The notes beneath the pieces were generated by a model. It made no database searches. It saw only the letters and a program-made list of their open reading frames with translations, and had not been told where the DNA came from. A stretch of 64,000 bases of DNA from Craspedostauros australis (lineage: Eukaryota > Bacillariophyta > Bacillariophyceae > Mastogloiales > Achnanthaceae): NCBI GenBank assembly GCA_026770025.1, contig JAMXDE010000008.1, forward strand, positions 2,480,001 to 2,544,000, read 5' to 3'. Numbering within the stretch: position 1 is the first letter of the stretch; the number at the start of each line of letters is the position of its first letter. Below are positions 61,447-64,000 of this stretch, in pieces. The position numbers and the translations under genes are program-made.

Positions 61447-63606
61447 ATGACGGCACCAGGCGCAAGTTCTAAGAGAAGGTCCGCGGGCAGCTCGAAGAAG
61501 TCCTCAACCAACATCCGCGTGGTGGGTCGAATTCGACCGCTGGCCAAGTACGAGAAGGAGAAGGGATGTCAGCAGGTGGTGTCCGCTTTGCCGTCGCTGG
61601 GTGCCAAGGCCGCCATCCCGACGGGGCCAACGACGGAGCCCGAAGTGCTGCAGATCCACCCACCGCAGGGGGAGAAGCGATGGTTCGAGCTGGACGCCGT
61701 GTTCGACGAGACCTCCACTCAGGAGGACGTCTACGTCAAGTCTGGCGCGCAGCAGGCGGTGTGCGAGGACCTCTTCAAAGGCTTCAACTGCACGATATTA
61801 GCCTACGGGCAGACCGGCGCCGGAAAGACCTTCACCATGGGAACGGCCGCCAACAGCAGCGACTGCATCACGGACTCGGACGGCGTCATCCCACGCGCCT
61901 GCGCCGACCTCTTCCGCCACATTAACGCTAAGTGCGACGGAAACGCGCAGGTGGAGCTGTCCTACCTGGAGATCTACAACGAGGAGATCCGGGACCTCAT
62001 GTCGGACGCCACCAACGGCAACTCCTCCGCCCTGCGCATCCGCGAGACCCTCAACGGCGAGGTCTACGTCAGCGGTCTGGACTCAAAGTCCGTGCAGAGC
62101 CCCGAGCACATCGGCAACTTCATGGAGCAGGCGTCCAAGCGACGCGTGGTGGCCTCCACCAAAATGAACGCCACCTCCAGCCGCAGCCACGCCATCTGCG
62201 TCCTCAGGATAAAGGGCGTGCTGGAGGACTCCACCAAATTCGAGTCCAAGCTCACCCTCGTCGATCTCGCAGGTTCCGAACGCATCAAGAAGACGGGCGC
62301 CGCAGGCAGCCGCGCGCAGGAGGGCATCAACATCAACAAGGGACTCTTCATCCTAGGTCAGGTGGTCAGCGCCCTGGCGGAGCAGCGACCTAAATTCAAG
62401 CGAAAACCGCCCTACCGTGACAGCAAGCTCACGCGCCTCCTGCAGGACTCCCTCGGTGGCAATTCGCGCACCATCATGGTGGCCTGCGTCAGCCCCGCCG
62501 ATTTCAACCTCGACGAATCCATCAACACGCTGCGCTACGCCACCAGCGCCCGCAACATCAAGAACACGGCCACGCGCAACGTCATCAAATCCATCTCGCC
62601 CGAGGAGGCCGCCAAGATGCAGCGCGAAAATCAGCTCCTCAAGACGCAGGTCGCGGAGCTGCAGCAGGCGCTCGAAAAGATGTCCATGGACGTCGCTTCC
62701 ACGGTCTCGTCGACCAGCATCGACACGGATGAGGATAGCACCAGCCTCGATCGATCGCCCTCCACCGATCTCGTGGACGGCATCAGCGTGCCGACGGAAG
62801 CTCTCAAGGACGCCACGCCCACCAAGCGCGAGAGGCATCTGCAAAAGGAGGTGGACAAGCTAACGTCCGCCCTCAAGCATGCAAAGGAGGATGTGCGCAA
62901 GAGCGCGAGAGACACGGCCGTCGAGCTGCCCTCCCTCAAGGTGGAGCTCGCCAAGATGGAGGAGAAGATCAGCGAATCGCGGACGCTGGAAGACGAGAAT
63001 GCCGAGCTGCGCCGGGAGTTGGAAGAGGCCAAGGCAGATGCCGCGTCATCGCGACAGGCCGCCAACAAGCTCAGCGAGATCATGGACCAGCTGCGGGAGC
63101 TCAAGGGCGACGAGATCGAAAAGAAGCAGATGGAGCACGACCACGTCAAGGTCGAGGAGTCGTGGGTCAACTTCGTCTTCCAGGTCCTCGAAACGCACAA
63201 GGAGCAAATGCGCAAGCTGCGGGAAGATTTCTACCTCGTCGTGCGCGTCGTCGAAAGTCCAGACGTGCAAACGCCCACCGCCATCACGCAGCGCAAATGG
63301 TGGGGCGGCAAGCAGATCGTCGGCGAAGAGATGGCCGTGGATCCGGAGCTGCGACAGAAGCTCCTGTCGGAACACATTCAATTCTTCAACGACAAGATGC
63401 TGGAAATTGAGGATGAAGTCACGGACACGTCGGACTCCCTCAATGCCATTCGAGAATCGCTGCGGCGAGAACGTGACAAGATCGAGCTCGACATTGGAAC
63501 GACCGAATTCATGAGGGATTCTCTCAACAAGGATGACAGCGAATTACTAAACCAGCTGACGGCCTTGTTAATTGGGCCCGTCAAGTCGCTGGATGCGGAT
63601 CAATGA
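61447..63606 (+). CDS. Kinesin motor protein, N-terminal motor
   Basis: 719 residues from the ATG at 61447. The motor domain begins at about residue 20 (NIRVVGRIRPL) and runs to about 380: P-loop GQTGAGKT at 121-128, switch I SSRSHAI near 243, switch II VDLAGSERI near 272, and the microtubule-facing RDSKLTRLLQDSLGGNSRTI. The motor closes with SINTLRYATSARNIKN, the neck pattern of N-terminal plus-end-directed kinesins (kinesin-4-like rather than conventional; inference). Coiled-coil heptads follow (about 385-420 and 465-570), then a helical C-terminal domain without a recognised cargo motif. It hydrolyses ATP to move along microtubules. An upstream in-frame ATG (61228) would add 73 Lys/Gln-rich residues. 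Intronless. Confidence 0.93.
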   Translation: MTAPGASSKRRSAGSSKKSSTNIRVVGRIRPLAKYEKEKGCQQVVSALPSLGAKAAIPTGPTTEPEVLQIHPPQGEKRWFELDAVFDETSTQEDVYVKSGAQQAVCEDLFKGFNCTILAYGQTGAGKTFTMGTAANSSDCITDSDGVIPRACADLFRHINAKCDGNAQVELSYLEIYNEEIRDLMSDATNGNSSALRIRETLNGEVYVSGLDSKSVQSPEHIGNFMEQASKRRVVASTKMNATSSRSHAICVLRIKGVLEDSTKFESKLTLVDLAGSERIKKTGAAGSRAQEGININKGLFILGQVVSALAEQRPKFKRKPPYRDSKLTRLLQDSLGGNSRTIMVACVSPADFNLDESINTLRYATSARNIKNTATRNVIKSISPEEAAKMQRENQLLKTQVAELQQALEKMSMDVASTVSSTSIDTDEDSTSLDRSPSTDLVDGISVPTEALKDATPTKRERHLQKEVDKLTSALKHAKEDVRKSARDTAVELPSLKVELAKMEEKISESRTLEDENAELRRELEEAKADAASSRQAANKLSEIMDQLRELKGDEIEKKQMEHDHVKVEESWVNFVFQVLETHKEQMRKLREDFYLVVRVVESPDVQTPTAITQRKWWGGKQIVGEEMAVDPELRQKLLSEHIQFFNDKMLEIEDEVTDTSDSLNAIRESLRRERDKIELDIGTTEFMRDSLNKDDSELLNQLTALLIGPVKSLDADQ

Positions 63607-64000
63607 TGTTAATGGAATGGAACAGTTTATTCATGACGCAGCAGTTGAATTGTTGCATGCAAACGCAAGGCATACTGTACTCGTATGGCACCGTTGCCCT
63701 CAAGAGTTTATTTGAGTATACAGCGTTGAGTGCAAAATACTGATGCGACTAGTATTATGCTAGAGTATACTACGTATGCACGCTCATCCTGTCAGGTGGC
63801 TAAAGATATGCCATACAACGAGTATACTATATCTATCAACCCACGCAGTATAGAATACACATAGGACGTACGTACGTACGTACGTACTACTCGCAGTCCC
63901 AATAGTGCTGCCACCAAGTTGCAAAGCAATGATGTTCCTCCTGCGCGACATCGACAGGCGTTTTGCGATCATCGGATAGAATGTTTGTTTTGCAATCATG
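63607..64000. other. 3' flank of kinesin gene
   Basis: AT-rich with several GAGTATAC-like words. No gene recognised before the window ends. Confidence 0.45.
63866..63888. repeat. ACGT microsatellite
   Basis: Between five and six ACGT units, self-complementary. Confidence 0.95.

Noticed and set aside
1-64000. tRNA, rRNA or CRISPR features
   Set aside because: Looked for B-box-like GGTTCGAATC sequences and regularly spaced repeats; the few GTTCGAA hits lie inside coding frames and lack a cloverleaf.

Overview
The window reads as nuclear DNA of a diatom or close photosynthetic stramenopile. The main evidence is a three-exon fucoxanthin chlorophyll a/c-type light-harvesting gene, a spliced ferrochelatase with a plastid-type leader, short GT-AG introns of about 300-370 bp, diatom-style Ty1/copia elements and two disordered proteins of a kind common in diatoms. 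No species can be named from sequence alone, and no RNA genes or CRISPR arrays were seen.

Layout. 0-9.4 kb is ordinary gene-bearing DNA: a 2H phosphoesterase-like protein, a secreted serine carboxypeptidase, plastid ferrochelatase, a ubiquitin C-terminal hydrolase and a GT61-type glycosyltransferase. 9.4-25 kb is a transposon-rich block. It holds a long inverted-repeat (foldback, Mutator-like) element with a 10-bp target duplication, two worn copia-type LTR remnants, a second GT61 gene (a diverged duplicate of the first) and an apparently whole copia element with two LTRs that look identical and a 5-bp target duplication. 25.8-27.3 kb is a disordered hypothetical gene. 28.6-34.6 kb is a DNA transposon with terminal inverted repeats of about 160 bp and a 1169-residue DDE-like transposase.

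35-48.6 kb is gene-dense: a very large IRE1 (ER stress sensor, kinase plus RNase) that continues into a CCCH zinc finger, NAD(P)HX dehydratase (intron-containing), a cystatin divergent from an ankyrin-repeat protein, and the light-harvesting gene. 48.6-56.3 kb is a gene-poor stretch with minisatellites and one possible transposon-end relic. 56.3-57.9 kb is a hypothetical protein with weak TPR-like character, 57.9-61.4 kb is again gene-poor, and a kinesin motor gene closes the window.

How the genes relate. There is no operon-like logic. Likely shared themes are plastid pigment biology (ferrochelatase, light-harvesting protein), secretory-pathway proteostasis (IRE1, carboxypeptidase, cystatin, GT61) and metabolite repair (NAXD). 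Two bZIP-type sites lie in the ferrochelatase/UCH divergent intergenic region. The least conventional host gene is the IRE1-CCCH fusion; the least conventional mobile DNA is the foldback element and the DDE element.
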